From Arachnia propionica (GTDB taxonomy: Bacteria > Actinomycetota > Actinomycetes > Propionibacteriales > Propionibacteriaceae): a stretch of DNA of 64,000 nt. The notes under the pieces are model-generated. The model saw nothing but the letters and a program-made list of their open reading frames with translations, was not told the origin of the DNA and made no database searches. The DNA lies in NCBI RefSeq assembly GCF_003859805.1, contig NZ_RQZG01000012.1, positions 1-64,000 of the forward strand. The letters run 5' to 3'. Both the position numbers and the translations under genes were made by a program. Every line of letters begins with the position of its first letter. Within the stretch, counting starts at the first letter, position 1. Below are positions 34,767 through 43,006 of this stretch, piece after piece.

Positions 34767-36002
34767 TCAGTGGCTGAGGGGGTTGGGAGGTGCCTGGGCG
34801 TCGACCAGCTGGCGGGTGTTGGCCGACAGCAGACGGTCGAGGACCACGGAGGCGGCCCCGACGCTCTCCGAGGCGTGCGGGGAGGATGCGGAGGAGATGC
34901 TCACCTCGCGCGCCGTGCGCAGCACCGCCCGGGAGTTGGTCACATCTCTCAGGTGCGGCAGGGTGACCTCGGGCAGCAACGGCCCGTACGGCCCGCCGAG
35001 CACGATCTCACTGAGGTCCAGCATGTCGCTCAGCGTCGCAGCGGCGGCTCCCAGGTGTTCCCCCATCCGCACGAAGAGGGCTTCCACCGACGGCTCGTCG
35101 GCTCGGGCGCAGAGCCTGCGGAACTGCTCCCCGACCTCACCCTGGCTCCGTGGCTCGGGCTCATCGGAGATCCCCAGGGTCCGGGCCTCACGCACGATGC
35201 TCTCCGGCAGGGCCAGCTGCCCCAGGGTGCCGGGGGTGCCGCAGCAGGGGCAGGGGGTGCCGGAGGAGGCCACCCTGAGGTGCCCGATCTCACCGATGTT
35301 GCCGGTCATGCCCAACTGCACCTCCCCGCCCGCGACGAGCCCGAAACCCACGCCGGTGCCGAGGTACAGGTACCCGAAGTCCCCCGAGCCCCGTCGCAGC
35401 CACTTCTCGCCCGTCGCGGAACAGATCACGTCCTTCTCCACGAACACCGGGCAGGCCAGCCGCTGCGACAGCGGGGAGCCGAGGTCGATGTTGCGCCAGG
35501 TCGGCATGGTCGGGGGATCGAGCACGATGCCGTTCATCAGGGGACCCGGCATCGCGATCCCCACGCCGACCAGCCGGGGGTTGATCAGCAGCGGATCGCC
35601 CAGCAGTTCCTGCACCGTCGTCTCGATCTGGGTGACGGCGGCCTCGGGGTCGAAGTCGTGGGAGGTCGCGGTGGCGGTCTCCACCTGCGGCTGGCAGGTC
35701 AGGTCGACGACGACGCCGTGGACCATCACGGGGTCGACGTGGATGCCCACCGCCAGCATCGCCAAGGGAGTGGTCCTCAGGATGGTGCGGGGCTTGCCCA
35801 TCCCGGCGTTGTGGGTGCCCGCCTCCTGCACCAGCCCCTCGTCCAGGAGGCGACGGGTCACGCCGGAGACCGTCTGGGCCGACAACCCGGTGGCCTTGCT
35901 GATCTCCACCCGGCTCACGCCGTCGGGATGTCGCCTGATGCAGTCGAGGACGACGCTCAGGTTGTATCCCCCGAGTCGGGGCAGGTTGATGCCCTGATGC
36001 AT
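34767..36002 (-). CDS. ROK-family transcriptional regulator
   Basis: Protein of 411 residues. An N-terminal winged helix (VSRVEISKATGLSAQTVSGV, TRRLLDEGLVQEAG) precedes a ROK sugar-kinase-like domain with GVGIAMPGPL, YLYLGTGVGFGLVAGGEVQL and GNIGEIGHLRVASSGTPCPC. The zinc-site cysteines (CPCCGTPGTL) are in place. Such proteins (NagC/Mlc/XylR-like) are sugar-sensing repressors. The glucokinase-type catalytic Asp expected before the zinc region is not obvious. No strong ribosome site precedes the ATG. It is divergent from ilvE with 60 bp between the starts. Its own targets are unclear. Confidence 0.9.
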   Translation of the reverse strand: MHQGINLPRLGGYNLSVVLDCIRRHPDGVSRVEISKATGLSAQTVSGVTRRLLDEGLVQEAGTHNAGMGKPRTILRTTPLAMLAVGIHVDPVMVHGVVVDLTCQPQVETATATSHDFDPEAAVTQIETTVQELLGDPLLINPRLVGVGIAMPGPLMNGIVLDPPTMPTWRNIDLGSPLSQRLACPVFVEKDVICSATGEKWLRRGSGDFGYLYLGTGVGFGLVAGGEVQLGMTGNIGEIGHLRVASSGTPCPCCGTPGTLGQLALPESIVREARTLGISDEPEPRSQGEVGEQFRRLCARADEPSVEALFVRMGEHLGAAAATLSDMLDLSEIVLGGPYGPLLPEVTLPHLRDVTNSRAVLRTAREVSISSASSPHASESVGAASVVLDRLLSANTRQLVDAQAPPNPLSH

Positions 36003-36049
36003 GAGGCCATTGAACCATGGGACGGCTGTGCCGGTGCCGCGGTATGGGA

Positions 36050-36055
36050 TAGTCT
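36050..36055 (+). promoter_or_regulatory. -10 element of a leaderless promoter (TAGTCT)
   Basis: TAGTCT lies seven bases (CCGCGAC) before the ATG of ilvE. Confidence 0.5.
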
Positions 36056-36062
36056 CCGCGAC

Positions 36063-37139
36063 ATGGCCACGTTCCAACTGCACCGGACCGATCATCCCGC
36101 CCCCGACGCCGAGCGCGAGGCCGTCGTCGCCGATCCGGTGTTCGGGAAGCACTTCACCGACCACATGGCGGTGGCCGACTACACGGAGGGACGCGGCTGG
36201 CACGACCTGAGGATCGTCGCCACCGATGACTTCCGGCTGCACCCCGCGGCTGCGGTGCTGCACTACGGGCAGGAGATCTTCGAGGGTCTGAAGGCGTACC
36301 GGCACGCCGACGGCTCGGTGTGGCTGTTCCGGCCGGAGCGCAACGCCTCCCGGTTCGTCTCCTCGGCCCACCGCCTGGAGATGGCCCCGTTCCCTGAGGA
36401 GGCCTTCCTGGCGTCGCTGCACGAGCTGGTGGAGCTGGAACAGGCGTGGGTGCCGCAGGGCGACGGCGAGCAGTCGCTGTACCTTCGGCCCTTCCAGATC
36501 GCCAACGAGCCGTATCTCGGGGTGCGCGAGGCCAAGAACTACATCTACGGGCTGTTGGCGACCCCCGTCGGCGCGTACTACCCGGCCCCGGTGAAGCTGT
36601 GGGTGACGAAGAACTTCACCCGTGCCGCCCCCGGTGGCACCGGCACCGCGAAGTGTGGTGGCAACTACGCGGCCTCGCTGGCGGCGGCCAATGAGGCGGC
36701 GGCGCACGGCTGCGGTCAGGTGCTCTACCTCGACGGTGCGGAGCATCGTTGGCTGGAGGAGTGCGGCACCATGAACTTCATGATGGTGACCAGCGACGGT
36801 GAGCTGGTGACCCCGGCGCTCGGCTCGATCCTGGAGGGGGTGACCCGCGACTCGCTGCTCAGGCTCGCCGTCGATCACGACCTGAGGCCCGTCGAGCGGC
36901 AGATCTCCATCGACGAGCTGCGCGACGGTGTGGCCTCCGGCCGGGTCGTGGAGACCTTCGCCTGTGGCACGGCGGCGGTCATCACGCCCATCGTCGGGTT
37001 CAACTCGCCGGAGCACGGGGAGCAGCAGGTCGGCGACGGTGAACCGGGTCCGGTGACGCAGGCGCTGCGGGCGCACCTGCTGGACATCCAGTACGGCCGG
37101 GCCGAGGACGTCCACGGGTGGATGAGGAAGGTCTGCTGA
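36063..37139 (+). CDS. ilvE: Branched-chain amino acid aminotransferase
   Basis: Protein of 358 residues, fold-type IV PLP enzyme. Landmarks are the N-terminal GWHDLRIVATDDFRLHPAAA, LHYGQEIFEGLKAYRHADGS, RPERNASRFVSSAHRLEMAP, the PLP Lys in GTGTAKCGGNYAASLAAANE, and WLEECGTMNFMMV, then the phosphate-binding loop GSILEGVTRDSLLRLA. It transfers the amino group between branched-chain 2-oxo acids and glutamate in Ile, Leu and Val synthesis. Apparently leaderless, so no leader-peptide attenuation is possible. The next gene starts two bases after its stop. Confidence 0.97.
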   Translation: MATFQLHRTDHPAPDAEREAVVADPVFGKHFTDHMAVADYTEGRGWHDLRIVATDDFRLHPAAAVLHYGQEIFEGLKAYRHADGSVWLFRPERNASRFVSSAHRLEMAPFPEEAFLASLHELVELEQAWVPQGDGEQSLYLRPFQIANEPYLGVREAKNYIYGLLATPVGAYYPAPVKLWVTKNFTRAAPGGTGTAKCGGNYAASLAAANEAAAHGCGQVLYLDGAEHRWLEECGTMNFMMVTSDGELVTPALGSILEGVTRDSLLRLAVDHDLRPVERQISIDELRDGVASGRVVETFACGTAAVITPIVGFNSPEHGEQQVGDGEPGPVTQALRAHLLDIQYGRAEDVHGWMRKVC

Positions 37140-37140
37140 G

Positions 37141-37620
37141 GTGATCCGGCCCGTGATCGGGGTGCTCGGCTACGTCCGGCAGGGTGGTCGGGTGCTGCTG
37201 GTGCACCGCAGTCGCGACGGTGACGACCACCGGGGCAAGTGGATCGGGCTGGGCGGGAAGCTGGAGCCGGATGAGGACGTGTTGAGCTGTCTGAGGCGGG
37301 AGCTCAGGGAGGAGGCCGGGATCGAGGTCCGCTCGGCTGAGCTGCGCGGCACGATCTCCTGGCCGGGGTTCGGCTCGGACGGCGCGGACTGGTTCGGGCT
37401 GGTCTTCGTGGTGGACGACTTCGACGGGGAGCCGCCGGGGCGCAACGACGACGGGCCGCTGGCCTGGGTGCCGGTGGCCGAGGTGATGGACCTGCCGATG
37501 TGGGAGGGGGACCGGTACTTCGTGCCGCTGGTGCTGGATGAGGATTCGCGTCCGTTCCACGCGGTGATGCCGTACCGTGACGGTGAGTTGGTGGCCGACG
37601 CCGTCGTCCTCTCCCGCTGA
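37141..37620 (+). CDS. NUDIX hydrolase (MutT-like)
   Basis: Protein of 159 residues, GTG start. The complete NUDIX box G-x5-E-x7-R-E-U-x-E-E-x-G-U is GGKLEPDEDVLSCLRRELRE followed by EAGIE. Before it lies the usual VLLVHRSRDGDDHRGKW strand. MutT-type members hydrolyse 8-oxo-dGTP and related nucleoside diphosphates. The substrate here is not determined by the sequence. It starts two bases after the ilvE stop, so expression is coupled to it. Confidence 0.92.
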   Translation: MIRPVIGVLGYVRQGGRVLLVHRSRDGDDHRGKWIGLGGKLEPDEDVLSCLRRELREEAGIEVRSAELRGTISWPGFGSDGADWFGLVFVVDDFDGEPPGRNDDGPLAWVPVAEVMDLPMWEGDRYFVPLVLDEDSRPFHAVMPYRDGELVADAVVLSR

Positions 37621-37660
37621 TCCGCCCTCTCGAACACCCGACGTTATGTCATTTCAGTGA

Positions 37661-37707
37661 GTTCTTGGGCATGTCATTGACAACATGCATACCTGATGCC
37701 CGAGAAC
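37661..37707. other. Hairpin in the NUDIX/L36 gap
   Basis: GTTCTTGGGCAT and ATGCCCGAGAAC can pair with one mismatch around a 23-base AT-richer loop. Possibly the terminator of the ilvE-NUDIX unit. Confidence 0.4.
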
Positions 37708-37717
37708 GTGATGAAAC

Positions 37718-37748
37718 GGGGCGGTGCGACCTGCCAGCGCACCGCCCC
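37718..37748 (-). terminator. Terminator of the L36 gene
   Basis: A perfect 11-bp stem GGGGCGGTGCG/CGCACCGCCCC with GTTT after it on the minus strand, 20 bases beyond the L36 stop. Confidence 0.75.
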
Positions 37749-37768
37749 TTGCCTCGGGATCGACCGGT

Positions 37769-37891
37769 TCAGCCCTGCCGGGCCTTGAACCGGGGGTTCT
37801 TCTTGTTGATGACGTAGAGATGGCCTCGGCGTCGCACGATCTGCGACCCGGGCTGCATCTTCAACGCGCGGATGGATGCTCTGACCTTCAT
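37769..37891 (-). CDS. rpmJ: 50S ribosomal protein L36, zinc-independent (C-minus) paralogue
   Basis: Protein of 40 residues reading [20 protein letters not shown], then [20 protein letters not shown]. It is the YkgO-type L36: the zinc-ribbon Cys/His ligands of ordinary L36 are missing and the [14 protein letters not shown] end is diagnostic. Such copies replace the zinc-binding L36 when zinc is scarce, and free zinc in doing so. AGGAGGTG precedes the ATG, and a Zur-like site overlaps the expected promoter. Confidence 0.95.
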   Translation of the reverse strand: MKVRASIRALKMQPGSQIVRRRGHLYVINKKNPRFKARQG

Positions 37892-37908
37892 GACTGACAC
37901 CTCCTGTT

Positions 37909-37927
37909 GAGAAACGTTATCATTCTC
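37909..37927. promoter_or_regulatory. Candidate Zur operator between rpmJ and the CobW-like gene
   Basis: On the minus strand GAGAATGATAACGTTTCTC: a GAGAA/TTCTC dyad enclosing ATGATAACG, close in look to actinobacterial Zur sites, which centre on an AT-rich AATGATAA core. It lies in the short gap between two divergent genes of the kind Zur normally represses. Confidence 0.6.
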
Positions 37928-37951
37928 TCTCGTCGTGGTCGAGTCGAGAGG

Positions 37952-38953
37952 ATGTGCTGCGCTGTGGGCATCGATGTGGTGGTGGTGGGAGCCTGTCTGC
38001 CGGAGAGGCGACGCTGTGCGGCCAGTCTGGCCGAGATCAACGTCATGTCCCTGATCACAGCCGACCAGCTGCGTGGACACCGCGACCCCGTCGTCGCCGC
38101 TGCACGTGAGGCCCAGCTGGGGGAGGCCGTCATCGAGTTCCCCGACGGCGTCTCCCTGCCCCGGGTGATCGGCGCCCTGGCCGACCCGGAGGGACCGACC
38201 CGACTGGTCGAGATCATCTGCGTCGTCGACGCCGCCCACCTCATCGCGGACCTGAGGGGGATGGACACCGTCACGGAACCGGTGGGCGACGGCCCCGCCC
38301 CGGTGCGCTTCACCACCCGGGCCCGTGCGGTGTGCGCCCAGCTGGAGTACGCATCCACCGTCGTCGTGGTGGGATGGCGGAACACGGCTGATCTCGACGT
38401 GGTGCTGGCCCTGATCGCCCACCTGGGCCCACAGGCCCGGATCGAACTGGATACCGGGGTGGGCGTCGTGCTCGACCGGGAGCGTCCCTACACCGTCGAT
38501 CAGGACCGGCCCGGGTGGATGGCGCTGCTCAGCGACGACCTCTCGCCCCTGCACGCCCACCCGCGGGTCCAGGCCTTCCGCTACGAACAGGTGCGACCGC
38601 TGCACCCGGAGCGACTGCTGGCCACGCTGGATGCGATCTCGGGGGAGCACTACGGCACGGTGCTGCGCTCAAGTGGCTTCTGTCGGCTGGCGACCCGCCC
38701 GGGCGTGGTGGCGCAGTGGGATCACGTGGGAACGGTGATCGCCTTCGACCCCGTCGCCGTGGACACCGCCGACGAGGAGGTGCTGGCCATCGGTCAGGAC
38801 CTGGGGATCATCGGGGTGGACCTGGACGTCACAGCGCTGACCCTGGCCCTGGACGCCGCGGCCCTCGACGACGGTGAACTGCTGGCCGGGCCGAGGAGGT
38901 GGCGTGAGCTGCGTGATCCGCTGCCCGCCTGGCCCGACCCCAGCCGTCGTTGA
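37952..38953 (+). CDS. CobW/COG0523-like zinc-homeostasis protein with degenerate GTPase motifs
   Basis: Protein of 333 residues from the ATG at 37952; the GTG at 37964 ([12 protein letters not shown]) has better spacing from GAGAGG. COG0523 landmarks are [20 protein letters not shown] and, in the C-terminal domain, [20 protein letters not shown]. However, the P-loop is replaced by [17 protein letters not shown], with no GxxGxGKT, and the NKxD strand reads VVVVGWRN. The CxCC metal motif is also absent. It therefore looks like a pseudo-GTPase relative of zinc metallochaperones. The Zur-like site shared with the zinc-free L36 gene supports a role in zinc starvation. Confidence 0.75.
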   Translation: MCCAVGIDVVVVGACLPERRRCAASLAEINVMSLITADQLRGHRDPVVAAAREAQLGEAVIEFPDGVSLPRVIGALADPEGPTRLVEIICVVDAAHLIADLRGMDTVTEPVGDGPAPVRFTTRARAVCAQLEYASTVVVVGWRNTADLDVVLALIAHLGPQARIELDTGVGVVLDRERPYTVDQDRPGWMALLSDDLSPLHAHPRVQAFRYEQVRPLHPERLLATLDAISGEHYGTVLRSSGFCRLATRPGVVAQWDHVGTVIAFDPVAVDTADEEVLAIGQDLGIIGVDLDVTALTLALDAAALDDGELLAGPRRWRELRDPLPAWPDPSRR

Positions 38954-39038
38954 TTCTCAGGGACGATTCAGGGGAAGTCCCTCTTCTCCCGCGCGGGAAC
39001 GGGGGCACACTGGAGGAACAGGTGCCCGAGGAGGAATC

Positions 39039-39506
39039 ATGAACGACTGGAACCACGACGAGAGCCAGCAGCAGGCTGGGGAGCACGATACCCACGCCGA
39101 GCAGGTCTTCGGCGACGAGGCGGAACAGGCGACGGAGACCGTCGACGGTGAGGTGGTCACCGAGCCGCACACCGATGAGGAGAGGAAGCCCTTCGGGGAG
39201 GACGCGGCGAGGTTCGTTGTCGACGCCGGCTATGCCATCGCGGGATTCGCGGGGCTGGTGGGTGAGAAGGCCAAGGCGTTCTACGACGACCAGAAGGCCG
39301 AGTACGCCAAGACCCATCCGGAGGTCGACGCGCCCGGTGCCCGCCAGTTCCTCGAGCAGCTGGGAACGCACCTCAACAAGTTCGTCGACGAGATCAACAA
39401 GGGCTTCCGCGAACTGAGCGAGAAGGGCCGTGACGTGGTGAACCGTCGCTCGGGGGAGACCTCGCAGCCGGAGGAGACCACCCCGGAGCAGCCTCAGGAC
39501 CACTGA
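39039..39506 (+). CDS. Hypothetical acidic protein
   Basis: Protein of 155 residues behind an ideal GAGGAGGAATC ribosome site. N-terminal ~50 residues are Glu/Gln/His/Asp-rich and disordered. A middle Ala/Gly-rich helix (DAGYAIAGFAGLVGEKAKAF) and a charged helix (QLGTHLNKFVDEINKGFREL) follow, then a Ser/Glu/Pro-rich tail. This is the layout of small actinobacterial envelope- or stress-associated proteins of unknown function. A strong terminator lies 14 bases after the stop. Confidence 0.7.
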   Translation: MNDWNHDESQQQAGEHDTHAEQVFGDEAEQATETVDGEVVTEPHTDEERKPFGEDAARFVVDAGYAIAGFAGLVGEKAKAFYDDQKAEYAKTHPEVDAPGARQFLEQLGTHLNKFVDEINKGFRELSEKGRDVVNRRSGETSQPEETTPEQPQDH

Positions 39507-39519
39507 GCCACTCCTGTCC

Positions 39520-39560
39520 GACCGGTGGAGGGGAAACCGAGGGTTTCCCCTCCACCGGTC
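39520..39560. terminator. Terminator, perfect 19-bp stem
   Basis: GACCGGTGGAGGGGAAACC pairs perfectly with its complement around a 3-base GAG loop. Confidence 0.8.
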
Positions 39561-39643
39561 GTGTCGGTTTGTTCGGCTCCTGCTGACGCCGTGTCGTCGT
39601 GGTGTTCCGGAGCGAGGCCCGGCGGCCCTCCATGCTCGCCCGC

Positions 39644-40200
39644 ATGTCTGATCTGTTCACCGAGTCCCCGATCACGGCTGCTGAGCGACGAGAACTGCGG
39701 CACCCCGGGGAGCGTCCTGCGCTGGTGGTGGCCGGGGTCGTGATGGTGCTGGCCGTCGCGCTGGTGGTGCTGGTGCTGGTGGCGTTGCCCATCGAGGGAG
39801 AGTTGGGGGAGGAGGCCACGGGCCTGTTGGGTGAGGTGGGCCTGGCGATGATGCTGCCGATCAGCCTCATCCTGCTCCGGGGGATGCGACGTGCCAAGCC
39901 GCGGGCCAGGGGAGCTGCCATCACGGCGGAGCAGTACCCGCAGTTGCACGAGATGATCGTGGCGGCGGGGCTCAGTCGGGTGCCGTAGGCCTACCTGGTG
40001 AGCGACCCGTCGATCGAGCCGTGCCGCAAGGACCACGGGATGCGGGACGTGGTGGTGATCGGCACGGACTTCTTCGCCGGGTGCCGGGAGAACGACCAGT
40101 GGGAGGCGATGCGGTTCATGGTGGCGCACGAGGTGGCGCATCCACGCCCTGCTCACCCCGGGGGCCAGGGGTCGGGTCCTCTGGCCGCTCCGGGCCAAGG
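39644..40200 (+). pseudogene. Decayed M48-type membrane metallopeptidase
   Basis: The frame starts MSDLFTESPITAAERRELRH, has two hydrophobic helices, then ITAEQYPQLHEMIVAAGLSR-VP. An in-frame TAG (39986-39988) follows. The same frame then continues AYLVSDPSIEPCRKDHGMRD, VVVIGTDFF and MRFMVAHEVAH. The pieces are those of an M48 (HtpX-like) peptidase: two TM helices, the propeptide-like linker, the strand leading to the active site and an intact HEVAH zinc motif. After HEVAH the sequence changes to a non-homologous Pro-rich run. So a stop replaces what is probably a Glu codon (GAG to TAG), and the C-terminal half is lost. The 200 bases up to the next gene show no other remnant. Confidence 0.75.
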
Positions 40201-40423
40201 GGTGAGTCCTTCCGCCAGCACACCCAGCTGTCGATGTCGGGACCTCCTGGACGTGCGGGGGACCTTGTCACGATCCACGGCAGTGAGCAGTACACGATGG
40301 GCTGGCGTGATGCGGAGTCAATTCCCGGCATCGAGCTGAAGTGCAATGATGAGGTGGATCCGTGGCGGGTTGAGCGTTTCAACGGTTGCGGGCCCGAGAG
40401 CCCAGGACTTCGGGAGGCAATGA

Positions 40424-41578
40424 GTGAGGAACCGTTTCGGCATCCCGGTGGTCTGTGGCCTGATGGCCGCCGTCGTCACGGTGCTGTGCCAGCTGCTGGC
40501 GCACCCGGCGCCGTTCCATCCCAGCCGACTGCTCAGCGTCGCCACCACCGACCCCCTGGCCGCCCTGCTGGCGGAGCGTGACCCGGCCTTCCTCTTCACC
40601 ACCGCGGCCGACCACTACGACGGCACCTACTACGTGGCGGTGGCGCTCGACCCCTTCGCGACGGGGCAGGCCCACGACCTGATCGACCTGGCCGCGTACC
40701 GCTACGGGCATCCCCTCCACGGGTGGGTCGCCGGGCTGCTGTCCCTCGGGCAGCCCACGCTGCTGCCGTGGGTGTTCTGGGGGTTGAGCGTCGCATCGAC
40801 GGTGGCGGCCGCGGTGCTCATGTCGGCGCTGGCCCGCAGGCTCGGTGGGTCGCCCTGGCTGGGGCTGCTGGTGTGCTTCACCCCCGGGCTGCTGTTCAGC
40901 GCCAGCACTGCGCTGACCGAGCCCGGGCAGGTGGCGCTCATCTGCGCGCTGCTGCTGGCCTGGCACCGCGAGGAGCGCTCCTGGCCGGTGATCGCGACCC
41001 TGGGGGTGGCGGTGTGCCTGATGAAGGAGCAACTCGTGCTGGTCCCCGTCGCCCTCGGGCTGGCGGAGCTGCTGCGCTGGATCCGCACCCGCACCATCGA
41101 CTGGCGGCCCGTCCCGCCGCTGCTGGCCGGTCCCGTCGTCCTCGCCGCCTGGCTGCTGTACGTGCGTTCCCGGTTCACCGCCGAGCAGAGCACCTATGAC
41201 GACGGCAATGTCGGTGCCCCCGTCGTCGGCTGGTTGGAGACCTTCGACCTGGCCAACCAGATGCGTGTCGGTGATTTCCTGTCCTCACAGATCGGGTCGA
41301 CGGCGGTGCCGGGGCTCCTCGCCGTCGCGGCGGTGCTGGTGGTGGCCTCCGTGGTCGGCCTGGTCCAGCGCAGTGCACTGGGTCTCGTGGTGCTGCTGCA
41401 GAGCGTGCTGGTCTCGACGCTGGGGTGGCGCACCCTGCTGTACCCGCACGAGATGTTCCGCATCCCGTCGGTGACGCTCAGTCTGGCGGCGCTCCTGCTG
41501 GTCCTGGCCGTCACCGGAAATGCGGCCCGGTGGTCGCGAACCGTCGACAGGGCGACGATCCACGACCACCGGGAGTAG
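40424..41578 (+). CDS. Polytopic membrane protein, possible GT-C glycosyltransferase
   Basis: Protein of 384 residues; the GTG start has GGGAGG eight bases upstream. About nine to ten hydrophobic segments. The first periplasmic loop contains AADHYDGTYYVAVALDPFAT, and the pattern D-H-Y-D-G-T-Y-Y recalls the D-x-x-x-Y of PIG-V/GT-C mannosyltransferase-like proteins. AYRYGHPLHGWVAGL follows as in those families. The assignment is by topology and this loop only. It would act on the outer face of the membrane with a polyprenyl-linked sugar. Convergent with the Gln-rich membrane protein. Confidence 0.6.
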   Translation: MRNRFGIPVVCGLMAAVVTVLCQLLAHPAPFHPSRLLSVATTDPLAALLAERDPAFLFTTAADHYDGTYYVAVALDPFATGQAHDLIDLAAYRYGHPLHGWVAGLLSLGQPTLLPWVFWGLSVASTVAAAVLMSALARRLGGSPWLGLLVCFTPGLLFSASTALTEPGQVALICALLLAWHREERSWPVIATLGVAVCLMKEQLVLVPVALGLAELLRWIRTRTIDWRPVPPLLAGPVVLAAWLLYVRSRFTAEQSTYDDGNVGAPVVGWLETFDLANQMRVGDFLSSQIGSTAVPGLLAVAAVLVVASVVGLVQRSALGLVVLLQSVLVSTLGWRTLLYPHEMFRIPSVTLSLAALLLVLAVTGNAARWSRTVDRATIHDHRE

Positions 41579-41589
41579 GTCGGAGCAGG

Positions 41590-42552
41590 TCACTTCCAGG
41601 CTGTGATGAATTCCTGGGTGGTGGCCGCCACGTCGGCAGCGCTCGTGGCCGGGATCATGGTGCTGGTCAGGGTGCCACCATGCGCATCGGTGAAGCAGGT
41701 GTAGACCTCGTTGCTCGCACCGGTGTCGCTCAATGTTCCGCAGACCGAGCTGCCATGGGTCTCCAGGTTCTTGAGGGTCCCGGCTGCGGCATCCTTCCCG
41801 CCGGGAAGCTCGATGAAGACGACGCTGAAAACCGTGAATTGACCGCTTTGGGTGTAGACCTTGGCCATCGTCTCCGTGCTGGTCGTCTCGTCTGTGTCGG
41901 GGCCGGTGGTGAACTGGCCGAACGAGTCCGGGAACGCCGGAACATTGGAGTTCGTCCCGGTGGTCGGCTGCTGGCCGGCCGTCGCGGTGGTCTCCGTCGG
42001 CTTCGACGTCTCGGCCGGCGTCGCGCTCTTGGTGGGTTCGGTGCTCTTCGTCGGCTCCTGGCTGGTCTCGCTCGGGGTGCTGCTCTGCTGGGCGGTGGAG
42101 GGGGCGGTCGTCTCCCCACTCTTGCCCTTGGTGACCAAGTAGAAGCCGAGCCCACCGAGCAGGAGCACGATCACCACGACCAGGACGATCACGAGGGGGT
42201 TGACGCCGCGCTTCGCAGGGGGTGCGGTGGCCTCGTGCATGCCGTACGCCTGGGCGTAGGGCTGCTGGTCATATCCGGGCTGGCCGTATCCGGGCTGCTG
42301 GCCGTATCCGGACTGCTGGTCATACCCGGGCTGCTGGCCGTAGGGTGACTGCGCCGACTGGTCGTAGGGCTGCTGGGGGTACGGTTGGCCCTGCTGGGGG
42401 TATGGCTGTCCCTGCTGGGGGTACGGCTGTCCCTGCTGGGGGTGACCACCCTGGTGCGGGTAGCCCTGCTGGGGGTAGGGCTGTCCTTGTGGGGGCTGGT
42501 TTCCCATCGGGCCGTTCGGCTGTCCGCCGCCGGGCCACTGGTTGTTGCTCAT
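41590..42552 (-). CDS. Single-pass membrane protein with Q/P/Y-rich repeats
   Basis: Protein of 320 residues. The first ~110 are a cytoplasmic run of PYPQQGQ and PGYGQ/PGYDQQ repeats. One membrane helix (NPLVIVLVVVIVLLLGGLGF) is followed by a Thr/Ser/Pro/Glu-rich stalk and a C-terminal extracytoplasmic domain of about 110 residues with two Cys (SVCGTLSDTGASNEVYTCFT) that could form a disulfide. Such an architecture is common in actinobacterial DUF4333- or PknH-sensor-like proteins, but I cannot assign the domain. Transcription seems leaderless. Confidence 0.75.
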   Translation of the reverse strand: MSNNQWPGGGQPNGPMGNQPPQGQPYPQQGYPHQGGHPQQGQPYPQQGQPYPQQGQPYPQQPYDQSAQSPYGQQPGYDQQSGYGQQPGYGQPGYDQQPYAQAYGMHEATAPPAKRGVNPLVIVLVVVIVLLLGGLGFYLVTKGKSGETTAPSTAQQSSTPSETSQEPTKSTEPTKSATPAETSKPTETTATAGQQPTTGTNSNVPAFPDSFGQFTTGPDTDETTSTETMAKVYTQSGQFTVFSVVFIELPGGKDAAAGTLKNLETHGSSVCGTLSDTGASNEVYTCFTDAHGGTLTSTMIPATSAADVAATTQEFITAWK

Positions 42553-42559
42553 GGACACC

Positions 42560-42565
42560 ATGCTA
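42560..42565 (-). promoter_or_regulatory. -10 element of a leaderless promoter (TAGCAT)
   Basis: Minus-strand TAGCAT lies seven bases (GGTGTCC) before the ATG at 42552. Confidence 0.5.
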
Positions 42566-42655
42566 AGGGGCAAGGGGCCATCCGGTCACCAGCGGCGGGA
42601 TTGGCGTACGGCACCAAAGGCGTGGTAGTGTTCATCCTCGGATCAACAATCCGAT

Positions 42656-42738
42656 GCGCGAGTGGCGGAATGGCAGACGCGCCGGCTTCAGGTGCCGGTG
42701 CCCGCAAGGGCGTGGAGGTTCAACTCCTCTCTCGCGCA
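42656..42738 (+). tRNA. tRNA-Leu (anticodon CAG)
   Basis: An 83-nt class II tRNA. Acceptor arm GCGCGAG/CTCGCGC with discriminator A. D-arm GGCGGAATGGCAGACGC, anticodon stem CCGGC/GCCGG around TTCAGGT (anticodon CAG, codon CUG), a long variable arm CCCGCAAGGGC, and a T-arm with GGTTCAACTC. CCA is not encoded. A terminator hairpin follows. Confidence 0.95.
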
Positions 42739-42742
42739 CGAT

Positions 42743-42771
42743 GAGAACCCCCGGTGGAGCCGGGGGTTCTC
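42743..42771 (+). terminator. Terminator after tRNA-Leu
   Basis: Perfect 12-bp stem GAGAACCCCCGG/CCGGGGGTTCTC around TGGAG. Confidence 0.8.
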
Positions 42772-42841
42772 CCATTTCCGGACGTCCAGCCCCACCACCG
42801 CAGGCCCAGTGCCTGTCACTCCCCCCGTCACGCCCCGTCGG

Positions 42842-42945
42842 TTCGCCTGTCCTGGATCGGGTTTGCCTGCCTTGTTCGGAATTGCCTGTCTTGTTGGGCA
42901 GGTAATTCCGAACAAGGCAGGCGAACCGGCCGCAAGGCAGGCGAA
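42842..42945. repeat. 20-bp-period iteron array 3 (3 forward + 3 reverse units) upstream of Wadjet
   Basis: Forward units begin at 42842, 42862 and 42881; reverse units at about 42894, 42913 and 42933. The two halves pair almost perfectly: F2 plus its spacer (TTTGCCTGCCTTGTTCGGAA) is the complement of R2 with one mismatch. It ends about 28 bp before the candidate -10 of the jet operon. Confidence 0.85.
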
Positions 42946-42972
42946 CCGCGGGGTGGGTCGGTGGGAAGGCGG

Positions 42973-42981
42973 TAATAAGCT
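42973..42981 (+). promoter_or_regulatory. Candidate -10 of the jetABCD promoter
   Basis: TAATAAGCT (TAATAA or TAAGCT as hexamer) lies between iteron array 3 and the AAGGAGG ribosome site of jetA at 42995. It is the only AT-rich stretch in this gap. Confidence 0.5.
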
Positions 42982-43006
42982 TGGTCCGTCAGGGAAGGAG
43001 GACGAC

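Noticed and set aside
37661-37707. Riboswitch or leader before the L36 gene
   Set aside because: It lies downstream of the gene, in a convergent gap; the stem is better read as a terminator-type hairpin.
42842-42945. Array 3 as a simple terminator of tRNA-Leu
   Set aside because: The tRNA already has its own perfect hairpin at 42743-42771, and the array belongs to a dispersed family.
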